64,000 bases of DNA from Tanypteryx hageni (taxonomy: Eukaryota; Arthropoda; Insecta; Odonata; Petaluridae): NCBI GenBank assembly GCA_028673005.1, contig CM054114.1, positions 123,905,307 to 123,969,306 on the forward strand, written 5' to 3'. Shown one piece after another: positions 52,090 through 63,543 of this stretch. The number at the start of each line of letters is the position of its first letter. Position 1 is the first letter of the stretch. The translations under genes and the position numbers were made by a program. The notes beneath the pieces are model-generated. The model did not search any database. It was not told the origin of the DNA and saw only the letters and a program-made list of their open reading frames with translations.

Positions 52090-53090
52090 AGGGTTAAAAT
52101 ATTAACTGACAATTTTTCTGATGTGATTACTCCTCAGCTGGGAGTAACACAATTAATTAATTACGAGATCGAGTTAATTGATCCTACAGCAATGCGTTCC
52201 CACCCGTACAATTACTCCCCTCCAAAAATTGAGCTTATGAAAAAACACATAGAAAAGCTGTTAAATGAGGGAATTATTGAACCTTCAAATTCTAATTGGT
52301 GCAGCCCAGCTTTTCTCATCCCGAAAAAAGATGGATCTGAACGTCTAGTAGTAGACTATCGAAAATTAAATGTTAAGGTGAAGGCACATAATTTCCCCAA
52401 ATCCTTCGGTTGAACATGCATTATTATATTTGGGATCTGCTAAATATTTTACTATACTGTATTTAAATTCGGCCTTCCATCAAATTCCTCTCTCAATCAT
52501 CAAAGCAATATACAGCTTTTATTACTCCTTTTGGGAGTTATCAATATAATAGACTTCCTTTTGGTTTGAGTACTTCCCATCAAATTTTCTGTCGTCTCAT
52601 GGATAAGGTACTGTGTGACTTGAAATTTTCTTATGTATATTCATACGTTGATGACCTTTGTATCTATTTTAAGTCCTTCGAGGAGCATCTACACCACATC
52701 TAGGAGATTCTTGGGTATTTAAGGCAAGCTGGATTAACAGTCCATCCAAAGAAAACCACACTCGCACAACCATCCAATGTATTTCTGGGCCATCGTATCT
52801 TTAATGTACAGCTGTCGACTGATCCTGATAGAATTCGAAATTTGTCTGTTGCTGACATTTCCAGATTTCTTGGTATTTGTGGTTTTTATTCAAAATGTAT
52901 CCCCTACTATGCACAGATTGCTGAACCATTTAATAGGTTAAGGCATAAGGATGCCAAACTTCAGTAAACCTCTGCCCAGGAGCAATCATTCGTTAAATTG
53001 AAGGATAGCTTAGTCAATTCCCCTGTTCTTCACCTTCCAGATTTTATGGAGGAATTTCACTTATTTATGGATGCTATGCAATCTTCTCTA
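52090..53090 (+). pseudogene. Gypsy reverse transcriptase remnant
   Basis: The N-terminal part has EGIIEPSNSNWCSPAFLIPK and VVDYRKLN, then a frame break near 52405. The continuation contains LPFGLSTS and the catalytic YVDD (52644-52655), with in-frame stops near 52702 and 52966, and RFLGICGFYSKCIP. RNase H is essentially deleted before the integrase. Confidence 0.8.
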
Positions 53091-53665
53091 AATTTGGCTA
53101 TCCAAAATATTTGGCATCTGATAATGCAGCTCAATTCAAGTCCCATACCTTCCATGAAATGTGCATAAAATTTGGAATTAAGCACAGTCCCCTATCATCA
53201 CCAGCCAAATCAGGCTGAGTGGGTAAATCAAAATCTCAAATATTCTCTCACTATTTTATCTAAAGATAATCATACCAAGTGGGATGAATATATTTCTAAT
53301 TTGGTGTTTGCATTCAACTCGGTGCTACATAGTAGCACTGGTTATACTCCAGTAAAAATATTTCTTGGTCGTGAACTGCCTCATCCTTTGAGTAATATAT
53401 GGTCTATCCCACAGTATTTATTTGATGAAGGGACTACTCGCCTTCAGATGGATGTCTGGAAGGAAGCATTTTATAATTTTAGGAAAGCACAATTAAGACA
53501 GTCTGCTTCTTATAATAAGCTTCACTCAGGCCATCAGTTTCAAATTGTAGACCTTGTTATGTCTATGAATTTCACTCAAAGCTCTAAGGCGAAACATCTG
53601 ACTTCAAAACTTATTCCGAAATGGGAAGGACCTTATTCAATATTGAAATTTTTAACCCGTCACTG
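53085..53665 (+). pseudogene. Gypsy integrase remnant
   Basis: The core begins mid-domain near 53091 with ASDNAAQFKS (second catalytic Asp), then a frame change near 53190, HHQPNQAEWVNQNLKYSL, AFNSVLHSSTGYTP and, at the end, PKWEGPYSILKFL, the GPY/F module typical of Ty3/gypsy integrases. The zinc-binding N-terminus and first catalytic Asp are deleted. The frame runs into the R/U5-like sequence. Confidence 0.8.
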
Positions 53666-53673
53666 TTGTGTTG

Positions 53674-53784
53674 ACTGGTATTTTCTGTTAAAGAACTTTT
53701 GCTTTTGGGCTAATAAATGTAATTTGTTCATTGTGAATTTTGTTGTTTATGCGGTCTACGATTGTATCGCTGCATAAATTGGAG
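53674..53784 (+). repeat. Second R/U5-like segment
   Basis: Near-identical to 49766-49875, joined directly to the end of integrase. The similarity continues past the LTR end (ATTGGAGG...ATAGTTTAGATC against ATTGGAGG...ATAGCTTAGATC) except for 10 missing bases that include part of the PBS. Confidence 0.7.
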
Positions 53785-53789
53785 GATAG

Positions 53790-54172
53790 TTTAGATCACT
53801 GCACCTCTTATAATATTGTCTTATGCATATATTTTATTATTATTACATTATAATCACATTCCTATTGCTCTAGTATTAATAATCATTAATGCAATCTTCT
53901 CGGAATAGTTCACATTAAAAATTCATTTAAAAACTACTTTAGATGACTGTATTTATTAATGTAGTGTGTGCCATGAACAGAATTTTATTCTTTGGAACTG
54001 TTCACTTGGCTTATTTTTTACTTTGGATGAAATCTTTTCTAATTATAGACCTTTAAGACCAGTTGTTCTTGCATTTTTCTAAAAACCCTCACATTTAAGT
54101 GTCATATTCCTTTTTTTCGCTGTTTAAGATAGGTAATGCTGTTGTAAAGGATGTTAATTTGAACAAATTTAA
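53790..54172. other. Non-coding flank between gypsy and piggyBac
   Basis: A+T-rich host-like DNA, no coding or repeat structure seen. Confidence 0.5.
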
Positions 54173-54509
54173 CCCTTAATTAGTCGCGTGGGGTCAATAT
54201 GACCCCAAGCAATTTTTTCTTCAATATCTAAAGAAATGTATTAACAATCTAACTCAAACTTGTTATACCTTCGAAACTGACATTCTAGAAGAGAAATTTG
54301 CATTTTTGTTTTTTTATTAATTTGTTATTTTTGATATTTTTATATTTATATGTATAGTATTAATATTGTAAATAGTGAGAAAATTAAACTATTTTAATGT
54401 GCTATTTTGGCGTGTATCCATTTGTTATGTATATATGAGGTTAAAAAAGTTGTTTTTATTTTGACATCTCTCTACCTGTTGCTTTTTTCTCTATTGGTCT
54501 AGAAGGGTT

Positions 54510-55240
54510 AAACGCAATACAGATTATTATTATCACATCAGAAATACAAATAATTTTCCTGATAAGCAGTATTTCATTGTTTTAACACTAGTTCTCTTAT
54601 GATACATTTCTACTTCACTAATTTTCACTATAGGTTGGTTACCCCTCTTCCCCCCATCTCCCCCCTCCAATGTACCCTTTTCCCTCTTTTCGGAATTCTC
54701 CGGGTGTTTTCTTACTTCGGCCGCACACATGCAACCGTTTTCTTCCCATAGTTTTCTACCCGCAATAAAAGTCACAAACAAACGCACGTGGTCTCTCTAA
54801 CAGAAAGCTGTTTGCCGTTTATTACCGCTCACCCTTTTTAGCACAAGTTTCTCCCTTATTTTTCGGAATAAGCATGAAGAGGAATGAGATCGGCAATCTT
54901 CAAAGTTTTTGGATCTCCTACCGGTCGCATGACTGTCATGGTTGGGACGTTTTAGACCAAAATATGAAAATCCTATTTTCAATGGGGTTTCTATGAAGTC
55001 CCAAGTACGTTCACACTTATAGGGGAGGACGCGGTTGGACCTCGGCACGAACCCCTTGGGTCGCTCGAGGAGGCAACTTTTGTCCCAAGCCCCATCGAGG
55101 GCAATCCTCGGTGACAGCAGAAGTGAGCTTGAATCTTTCTGCTAGTTGGGGGCAGCACTAAACTACTTCATGCTGTAGGTGGGGGCCGGAAAGCGACCGT
55201 GCCGCGACCGATGTCTAACCCACAAGTGTGAGTGATCTCC
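54510..55240. other. Sequence inside the piggyBac element, unassigned
   Basis: G+C-richer (many CCCC runs) and without a recognisable protein; it may be a decayed transposase N-terminal region or another insertion. Confidence 0.35.
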
Positions 55241-55244
55241 GCAA

Positions 55245-55736
55245 AAATAGTCGTATCCCTCAACGCGACCTTCATGCGACAATGCAACAAAAGGTGGCGT
55301 AGATACATGCGATCAGCTCTGCGCTGCTTATAATGTTGGCAGAAGAACGAAAAGATGGCCGTTAGCTGTGTTTTTTCATTTGCTGAATGTTTTTGCCATA
55401 AATGCCTTCATTGTTTATAAACAAAACGTTCAAAAGGAAATGACAAGGCGAAATTTCTTGAAATCATTATCGAAGGAATTAATCAAGGATCCACAGATTT
55501 TGAGGTCTCAGAGTCAGATTATATCTAGGCATCTCCGAAAGCGCATATGCACTCAACAGGGACTTGCGGAGGAAGGCCCAACACCGGGATCGGGACTATC
55601 AAGAGGAAGATGCGAACATTGCCCAAGAAATATAGACAGTAAAGTGTCCACTAGAAGTGGAAATTGTGGAGCTTTTACTTGCAAAGACCATATGATAATG
55701 AAGTGCATTGAATGTGGGGAGAGGGAAAGTGATTAG
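55245..55736 (+). pseudogene. piggyBac transposase C-terminal fragment
   Basis: In frame from about 55284: NATKGGVDTCDQLCAAYNV, RRTKRWPLAVFFHLLNVFAI and NAFIVYKQNV, the last part of the piggyBac catalytic fold (GGVDxxDQ). The end is a Cys-rich domain (CEHCP, CGAFTCKDHMIMKCIECG) of the cross-brace zinc-finger type. The stop is at 55734. The upstream half with the first catalytic Asp residues is missing, so it is inactive. The GTG at 55368 is not a real start. Confidence 0.85.
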
Positions 55737-55950
55737 AAAATACAAAAAAATATTTTAATTTATTTTAATCAATGTTTATTGTAAAAACTATTAATAAATA
55801 ATTGTATTATAATGTAAGATTGATTTTATTTCCAGTAAAATATAAATAAATTAATATATTATTGCTTATCTTTAGAAATCATTTTGGGGTCATATTGACC
55901 CCACGCGACTAATTACGGAACTTTTTTTCACGCGACAAACTAAGGGTTAA

Positions 55951-56472
55951 ATAAAACATTTCAAAGTATTTTGTTGTAGCTTAGCAATTCTTCAGCTAGG
56001 TATACTTATACAGTGATTTTATATGGATGGTTGATGTGATATGAGGAAAAGAACAATTTATTATTTTTGTCATTTAAGTTAGGTGACTAAAACATGAAAT
56101 ATTTAAGTTTCACTCCTACTAGTATCTAAAGCTGAATTACTCAGAAATGGCAGTATATTTTCGTTGATTTTAAGCCATATGAATAGATAAGTCAGTATTT
56201 TCATTTATGAAACAAAAGATACTACTATCAATCTTATTACTACTTATATACTAAACATTCTTACAATTCTCTACTTCTGTCTGCCATTCTCACAACTGTA
56301 AAAACATTGAAGGTTAAATAGAGACACCCCCACATCACTCAACAGCTGGTAGACACTTTTGCAACATTTTTCACCCGTGAAAGCAGAAAGGTTATCATAA
56401 TTATATTATAGAATTCATTCATATTAAAGTATAAACTATATAAAAGTTGGTTATAAAAATTCATTTTTATAT
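55951..56472. other. Non-coding host-like DNA
   Basis: A+T-rich, no coding or repeat structure recognised. Confidence 0.5.
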
Positions 56473-56818
56473 CTTCACTTGTTTTCTATTCCACTCGAAT
56501 ATCCTTCAGGAATGGACAGTTGATCCATACATATTAGCACATAAACAGTAACATTTAAAAAATAGATGCAAAATATAACGTCAGAAAGAGATTTTGATAT
56601 TTCTTTTAGTATTTTAAACCTGATAATGTTCTATTAATTTGTTTTCCAATTTTTCTTATCATTGATAAACTATGAATTACAAATGGTATTTATGGTCTGA
56701 GAATTCCTTGGAATGACTAACATACTGAAACATTTCCTGTCAATGTTAGTAATGAAATCGGGATGTCAACTTTGGGAAACCAGCCTGCATTAGTCCTGGT
56801 TTGGACTTCTTGTTTACT
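56473..56818. repeat. Copy of lectin intron 2 segment
   Basis: Same-orientation diverged copy of 34852-35212. The lectin exon 3 that follows the original by about 40 bp is absent here. Confidence 0.85.
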
Positions 56819-58544
56819 TTCCAAAAACATTTTCTATGATGTATGTTTGAGCTGATGAATACTTCATGACTGTTTCAATATAGTACTTGCAATAGTAGGT
56901 ATCTAATTACAAAACAAATTTATAATTAAAATTTTAAGTCCTCTTGTGCAAATTTGCTCTAGTAAAAACTTGGACAATTTTTTAAATGAAAACTTTCCTT
57001 ATAGTTTAGGGTTTATTATTGTTTTATTTAAATGTTTTACTTCAAATCTTTTTATTAATTAGTTAATTCTTGTGCTATCTTCATATTTCATTACTTGATT
57101 TTCTATGGAGCGATAGAACGAAATTTCTTAGGGCAGAAAATATCTTAAGTCAGCCCTGCATATATATTCTGGTGCATCAATTTTAGTTAATAACAAAAAT
57201 GACAAAAACGTATGAAAAATACTTCGTCGACATAGGATTATCGTCATTCCTTCAATTTATTAGCTCAAACAATGTCATATGCCATACTATGAAATTAATA
57301 TAATTAGATTATTGTGTATATCCTAATATCACCTTGCAAGTAAACAGTATGTAATGATTGAGTTATTTGAAAATTTTATTTCGCACTTTCATTGTTACCA
57401 ATACATAATACCAATAATTCGATCATTGCTTTAGACCGCGTTACACCATCTACTTTATTCTGGAACAGTAGCGCTAAAAAAAATCTGTTCGTGCTATATG
57501 CGGGTGTATAGAAAAATCATAGATTACGAGGCTGAAAACCCTGTGCGTTATGAGGGTGCACATTACACAGGTATTTACAGTAGTCTATTTTTACACAACA
57601 TTTTGATAGCTTAAGTTTTCGGTTAATTTTTCGAGTTGAATCTTTTAGCAAATCAGTTTTTCAAATCTTAATTTTGTTGTTCGCTTCCTCTAATAGGTTC
57701 AGAATACTTTCAGGGCATCCTTGTTTCTTCCTTCAGTCCTGGCAATTCAACCTTGACTTCACAGTAACTGAATTCACATTGGAGTTACATCAGCAAATTG
57801 TACATTGAGTGAATTATGAAAATTGATTGTTTTATATGGAACACTCCACTGGTGTAGATTCTTTTTCCTCTTTAGGTTTTTATGTTAAAAACAGAACTTG
57901 CATTAGTAATTATTAGTGTAAGTGTAAACATTTAAATTTGAAGCCTCAAGTGACTTGTACTGCATTTGTGAAAACTATGAGTCAACTGTTTCCATCCTAT
58001 GATGTGACCGTATCATAGAATCATTTTGAAATGCTTACTTTTAGGGTTTTACATCTTCATTAATTTAGAATTGGGAAGTAATGTAGAAGTCTTTACAGTA
58101 AGCCATATAATGGATCGTTCTTTTGGTAAAAGAAAAAATCGGACAAAGCATTGATAACAAGCGGTTCCATGGCAGTTTCAATCTCCATTGTTGTAAATGT
58201 TATGGAAACAGCAATGGGTGTATCAATTATGGCTGGTACATCATCATAAATGGCAGTTCCAAAAAATTTGGACGTTTATAGTGCACTTCACTTAGTGCAG
58301 TTTCATTATAGTGCTCTCGCTAAGAAGTGAATAATTGACACATTGCTTTGGTCATATATTACATGCACATAGCTATCTCTCAACATTTATTATGACATAA
58401 CTTTTTGGAGCTAATTTATGATTAAATTAAGCATCATTAAACTATCCAATCAACAAAAAAAGTAATCTCTTCCATAGTTTTTGGTGCAATTTTGATGGCA
58501 GCTAATCTACACTAGATTTTGTCAATATCAGGATTTTTGGAATT
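56819..58544. other. Non-coding host-like DNA
   Basis: A+T-rich, no supported gene. A G+C-richer patch near 57470-57570 could be an old transposon end. Confidence 0.45.
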
Positions 58545-58640
58545 TTTTTGAAACGAGAAAGTCTGCTATGACCAAGAATCGAACCCGGGTCTTCCGACCT
58601 GCCTGACAGTATATTCTACCACTGAACTATTGTAGCAGAT
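58545..58640 (-). repeat. tRNA-derived SINE, second family, copy 2
   Basis: On the minus strand: TAGTTCAGTGGTAGAATA (tRNA-Gly-like D arm and A box), GACCCGGGTTCGATTCTTGG (B box), then GTCATAGCAGACTTTCTCG, matching the body of the copy at 7040-7142. The anticodon arm does not pair, so it is not a tRNA gene. Confidence 0.6.
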
Positions 58641-58659
58641 CAAGTTTCCTGTTTTGGAA

Positions 58660-60063
58660 CATGAATGTTTTCTTGGTTGGGGCATAGGATAAGATCTTCA
58701 GATCACTTTATTCCATCAGGATTAACAGATCTTACTTATATGATTTTGCTGTGACAAGTTGCCTTCATTTATTTTCTTATCTGTTTATTCTACCTGTAGT
58801 GCTTATTAGCTTCTCTATTAACTTCCACTTAGTTATGAATTATTTGACAATATTATCCTTGCACAAAAGCAATTTTTGTTTAGGGTCTTTCTGAGACCAG
58901 TTCACTTCTAAAAATTTATTAAATAGTCATATGTGCAAATGCATTGGATGGGAGCACTGAAGTTGAATCGGCAAATTGGCCACTCTTAACCCAAAAATTG
59001 GTCACGCTGTATTTTGTGCTGCCATTGGTTGCAGGTGAGGGCCACACCCAGATGATTGTTCCTCTCTTGCAGTAAAAATAATTATTTTTTAGATCATTTA
59101 AGTGTTATCTTTCACAATTTCATATCCTTAACAAATTGATAAGTAAATATACAAATAAAAAGTTTCAATATATTTTTCATGAAGATTTTATTAATTTTCA
59201 ATAATAATGTAAAATACTATAATTTAAAAAAATAAAATGCTAGAAAATAATGTGTTGCTATAAAATTAAAATGAAGCTAAAATTTAGTTGTACAGTTTAA
59301 ATATGGTGAGAAGACTGATACATAACAAATGTAACTGTCGATGGCGGGTGAATCTGCACTACCCTCTTGATATTATGAATCTCTAATTTTGCTACACATC
59401 TACAAAAAATATCTGCAATAACATATGATGTAAATTTGAATACTTTTAGGAAGCTATGCTGATCCTGAAAGTAGTAACTTGTATAGAAAAAAATGAAAGC
59501 ATGTTTATTCTCGAGGTGAGGGATTTGTTCATCACTCGAGGGTGCCGAAAAACTGATTCTTCCTGCAGCTTTTGATGTGGTCAAGACCAGGGGCATGTGA
59601 TAGTGATATTTTGTTTTGGGTAAGCTGTTTGCACAGTCACTGGTTTGGTTTTATCACAGTTTTAAAACGTTATCCTAGCATTAAAAAAATAAAAGTTTAC
59701 AATTCATCTCAGCTTTGGTAAGAAGGAAAAATATAACTAAATAGTTGTGCATTGAGTACAAAACTCAAATGTAACCTCCAAACCATGCTTCAATGCATTC
59801 AATGGGAATTTGACTTCAAGTCGAGTGTGTTTTGCTGCATATTCCACCATATACTGGAGATTCCTTCATTTCTCTCTTTTGTCATAATTTATAGATATTT
59901 TAACAAACAGTTATTTGAAAATTATTTATCTTTTTAAGTCGTTTATTATTATACTTTTCTGTATTTACATTTTGAATATATCGTAAATATTTATTATTTT
60001 TCAAGATCAAATGTACCACACAAAGCAAGGGATAGGTATAATCTAAAAATGTAATTGGATCTA
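58660..60063. other. Non-coding host-like DNA
   Basis: No coding signal with splice support. A minus-strand frame of 99 codons (59297-59596) has no recognised motif. Confidence 0.45.
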
Positions 60064-60999
60064 CAGTAAAAGCTTTGTTACCTGACACGGACGGGGATTT
60101 GGGGGTGGGTGCCGGATAATCAATTTTACCGGTTATCTGAGCTGCCTATCTACCTAGGATATACCAACTGATAACAGTAGTAAAACTGAAATTTTGGATA
60201 TGTACTAATGTAAACCATATTTAAGCCAACATAGTAGCAGATTTGAAATAAGGCAATTGCCTAGGGGTGGCGAGATAACTGGGCAGGAAGATTACAGGGC
60301 GGCAATAAGAACAGCATTTTAGGGCGGGGATAAAAAATATTATTATTATGCAGACTTTTGATGAATTTAACTATTATGATCCTCAGATGGACGGGTGGGC
60401 AGACAAACTATATACACAGCCAATTATTTTAGAAAAAAGGCCAAGAAGAGGGTGGAAAAATAATTTGGCCTAGGGGCAGGAAATTTCCAAATCTGCCACT
60501 GACTGTACTGAGTACCTATGTATAGGAGAAGCAAAGAAAGTAAAATTTAATCTGATTTTATTAAAAAGGTACTGTAGTGAACTTCACTTCAAAACCTTTT
60601 ATTTATGTATGTACTGTTTGTAACTGAACATGTACTGCTTCTCTTCATCTATATAACTTTTAGGTGGAATAGACAAAGAACCAATATTAAATTCATCCAT
60701 CAAGACTTCCTATTTTCACCTTTTTCCAAACACCTTGTTTATTTTTTGGTGTCAACACAACTTTCTTTTTTGTCCTGAACTTATAGATGCTTTATTCAAA
60801 GCCATTTTGCTTGGATAGATAAGATTTTAACAGATGAAAAGCAGGTAATTATTAAATTCTCACAAGCCAACTGAAATGACCGAATCACACTGGCAAACTT
60901 TACATTTCAAATGCTGCCAAGCTTGGAAACTTCTGATTTGGATATATGCCAGTAATTAAAGTTTTCCGGATATTTAGGTGGCAGATAAGAATGCTACTG
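60064..60999. mobile_element. Pogo/Tigger-like MITE
   Basis: TA|CAGTAAAAGCTTTGTTACCT on the left and, inverted, TA|CAGTAGCATTCTTATCTG on the right, both followed by a C/G-rich patch and GCCGGATAA or TATCCGGAA. TA target duplications. No transposase inside; about 60240-60500 looks like a further insertion. Confidence 0.6.
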
Positions 61000-61383
61000 T
61001 ATTATACTTTGGATTGGACCCATAGCTGCAGTAGCACCATTAGTGATGAGAGAAAGAATTAGGCAGTCAATGTAACAATTCAGTAAGCATTTGTTACATA
61101 CAGAAACGTAGTTTCCTTATTATTGACTTAAATGAGTATTGATTGATAAGTGGAGGAGGAAATACGAAGCATGGAGATAATTATGAAATACCAAGGTGAA
61201 CTGCAATTTTGATATTTTGTCAGACATTGGAGATGGAAGATCGATTACTTATCTAATGTTTGTATAAGTGTCAGATTTAGCTCACTTCCTTCCAATATAG
61301 TTGAATACATTAAGTTCCAATTTCCCCATTGAATTTCAATGGGCATTTACACTAGTACCAGAGTAAGAATTTAAGGGGGAAAT

Positions 61384-61724
61384 GGCCAGAAGAAACTTGG
61401 TGAAAGCTGTAAATGCCATTCAAGATGGTGAACTTTCCACTAATGCAGCAGCCAAGAAATATTGAATTCCATGAAGGACTTTACGATGCTATGCTGAGTA
61501 AAAGAATGCATTGGAATTGCAACAAAGATAGAGCTATCACAAAGCAACATTTTGGTGCAATATTTACTGCTGCCTGGGATAAATCCATGACTCCAGCCAA
61601 CATCAAATCTGGATTTAGAGCAACTGGAATTTATCCATTTAATTCTTCTGCAATTCCTGATGAGGCATTTGCTCCTAGCACAGTTACTGAAGCATCAACA
61701 CGTTCCCAAATGAACAGTGCCTAA
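61384..61724 (+). pseudogene. Pogo-like transposase deletion derivative
   Basis: 61384-61464 encodes MARRNLVKAVNAIQDGELST and NAAAKKY-stop, a psq-type helix-turn-helix. A second frame (61520-61724) encodes KQHFGAIFTAAWDKSMTPAN and IKSGFRATGIYPFN plus AIPDEAFAPS, the conserved C-terminal block of DDE_1 transposases. The catalytic middle is deleted. Confidence 0.8.
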
Positions 61725-62099
61725 TAATGGCTTCCAGTGTGCCTCAAATCGACCTTGAAAACATGGGACTTCTGGTACAATCCTAGTTTAATTAATAAAA
61801 CAAGGGTGTTATCTAGGGATAGTGAGGAAGAAGAAGTCGAGGGCATCTTAAATGATGAATCAAATGAGGAACAGTCTCCTGTTTCTGTCAAGTCATTTGC
61901 TGAGATAGTTAATTACCTTTCTATAACCAATTTTGCTATTTTGGGTAAAGAGAGATCTGATGGACATATTACCTCTAAAAGTTGAATAGAATTGAAAGTT
62001 CTGCCCTCAGCAGTAAAATATGTATGAAAGAAATGTAAATCAAAGAAATGCACTAAATACAGAACTAATGGCAAATGAACCTGAGCCTTGTCTCCTCAT

Positions 62100-62485
62100 T
62101 GAGGCAGCAGTTATAGTAGAACAGACAAATAAACAAAGTGCATAGGGACTCAACAGGAGAGACCACACAAACGGAAATTGCATGCCTCTGGGAGGCTCGC
62201 TGTACATTTTAGAGAAATTTTTATTTGAGGTTTTCTTCATTTGATGTTTTCTGTATGTATGCTAAATTTCGTTTTGATTGGACAATATTTGGAAATTAGC
62301 ACAATGCTCAAACGCAAATTGCTCAGTAACTATAAGGGTGGTGCTCTAAAAAAACTATAGGAGTCGACTCTTAAGTTATTTGAACATGAACACGAAGTTT
62401 GGTGAAATTCAGATAACCGAGACAGCAGTTATCGTAGAACAGACAGACAAAGTGTACAGGGACTCAACAGGAGAGACCTCACTTT
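62100..62485. repeat. Pair of about 65-bp direct repeats
   Basis: GCAGCAGTTATAGTAGAACA...GGACTCAACAGGAGAGACC at 62103-62163 recurs at 62424-62483. The intervening 260 bp is A+T-rich. Probably part of one decayed transposon. Confidence 0.6.
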
Positions 62486-62489
62486 GCTC

Positions 62490-63150
62490 GGCCAATTAGC
62501 GTAGTCTTCCCACACCCCTGCTAAATTGGCTCACGATAGATGGTTTATATTGTGTGACGGCATTTTAATTAACCCATTTCTTTGAGATCTTAAAATTGTT
62601 TTGACCGTGGTCCCATAACTCAGTGCAGCAGCTGATTGCCATGAGTGCCGCAAAAACCATAGGTGAATAAAGAAATCAGATATTTAGAAATGTTATGTTG
62701 GTTAAAGCAATAATCTTTTCTCTTGATGGTGATCTAGTGCCAACAAATGAATGTGGTGAATGGTGATACCTGTAGGTATATGAACTTATATAGCAGTATT
62801 GCAACGTAGAGAGAGAGCAAAATTCTGTTAGTCTTTAAAAGAGTGACGCATCTATAGAAATATCTGGAGCCGTTGTCCTAGGACGCTTAAGATATGACAT
62901 TTTATGTGCACATATCTGATCATTTAATTTGATTCACATGAGATTCTGTACTTCAAGTGCTGTTAAGCAGCACTTCCTTTCTTTTTACATGGGTAAAATT
63001 TTATTTTGGCCATGCATAAGCCAAACTATTTGTTCGCACTTGACTGGTAATTTATATTGGTCGACAAATTTCCCACCGCCATTTTCGGTCATGTGCCCTT
63101 ACGTTCCCCTCCTACTTTCAACTTGAGAACTTGCGACCTCGACTGACTAG
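62490..63150. other. Intergenic DNA upstream of the last gene
   Basis: No coding signal; C+G content rises from about 63060, fitting a promoter-proximal region. Confidence 0.4.
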
Positions 63151-63159
63151 CGGAATTTT

Positions 63160-63252
63160 CCATTACTAGGTGCAGTTTTGGCTGAGGCACGAGTACGGTA
63201 GTTATTGTCGCTGTGGCAGCCAACGAGCAGTCTGCATTGCAAGGATAATGAT
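63160..63252 (+). other. Putative non-coding first exon
   Basis: A G+C-richer segment ending in a consensus donor AT|GTAAGTAT at 63253. With the well-bounded exon at 63434 downstream, it is probably a 5' UTR exon. The transcription start is a guess. Confidence 0.4.
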
Positions 63253-63433
63253 GTAAGTATATCTACAGGAGAGTTTATTTTGTTGAAATTTTGCTAGATG
63301 CGATGAAAATTACTTGTACTATTTGTTAAGTTTTTGTTGGAATTTTTAGTGGATTAAATGATACTCATAGTATTAAAAGCAATATCTTTCTGTTTTAACC
63401 ACATGGTGCTTCTTTATTTCTCCCATCCCACAG

Positions 63434-63543
63434 GCCTCATTTACCAGTCGTTGCGAAGTGATATGGACATGCGATGCAGCACGACACTTGGATGTTCATC
63501 AAAAGGGGAATTCCTGCAGCTGGAGGATTTTTGATTGGACAAG
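63434..63543 (+). CDS. First coding exon of an unrecognised gene (3' partial)
   Basis: Acceptor CCACAG before 63434 and donor GGTAAG at 63544. ATG at 63474 opens MQHDTWMFIKRGIPAAGGF and LIGQ, leaving one base of the next codon. The short amphipathic/hydrophobic N-terminus (AAGGFLIGQ) could start a mitochondrial or membrane protein, but I do not recognise it. Another ATG at 63464 gives a short frame that stops inside the exon. The gene continues beyond the window. Confidence 0.5.

Larger units (their letters stand above)
49515..53790 (+). mobile_element. Degraded Ty3/gypsy LTR retrotransposon
   Basis: In order: LTR-like R/U5 with AATAAA (49766-49868), a primer-binding-site-like TGGAGGCACC (49869-49878), gag remnant, retropepsin, reverse transcriptase, a deleted RNase H region, integrase ending in a GPY/F module, then a second R/U5-like segment (53674-53784). 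Stops, frameshifts and deletions throughout; not functional. A hAT MITE is nested inside. Confidence 0.8.
54173..55946 (+). mobile_element. piggyBac-like element, internally deleted
   Basis: Flanked by TTAA (54169-54172; 55947-55950). The left end begins CCCTTAATTAGTCGCGTG; the right end read inward is CCCTTAGTTTGTCGCGTG, followed after a 19-bp spacer by a second AGTCGCGTG. Both arms share the palindromic GGGGTCAATATGACCCC. Inside are a transposase C-terminal part (55245-55736) and unrelated-looking sequence at 54510-55240. A further AAGGG-TTAA at 54502-54510 could be the end of a shorter nested MITE (54173-54506). Confidence 0.82.

Noticed and set aside
54797..55048. 83-codon minus-strand frame inside the piggyBac element
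   Set aside because: No motif recognised and no supporting context; likely chance in a G+C-richer patch.
58565..58640. A functional tRNA-Gly gene on the minus strand
   Set aside because: The anticodon arm has no consistent pairing and the flanking body matches another repeat copy at 7 kb.
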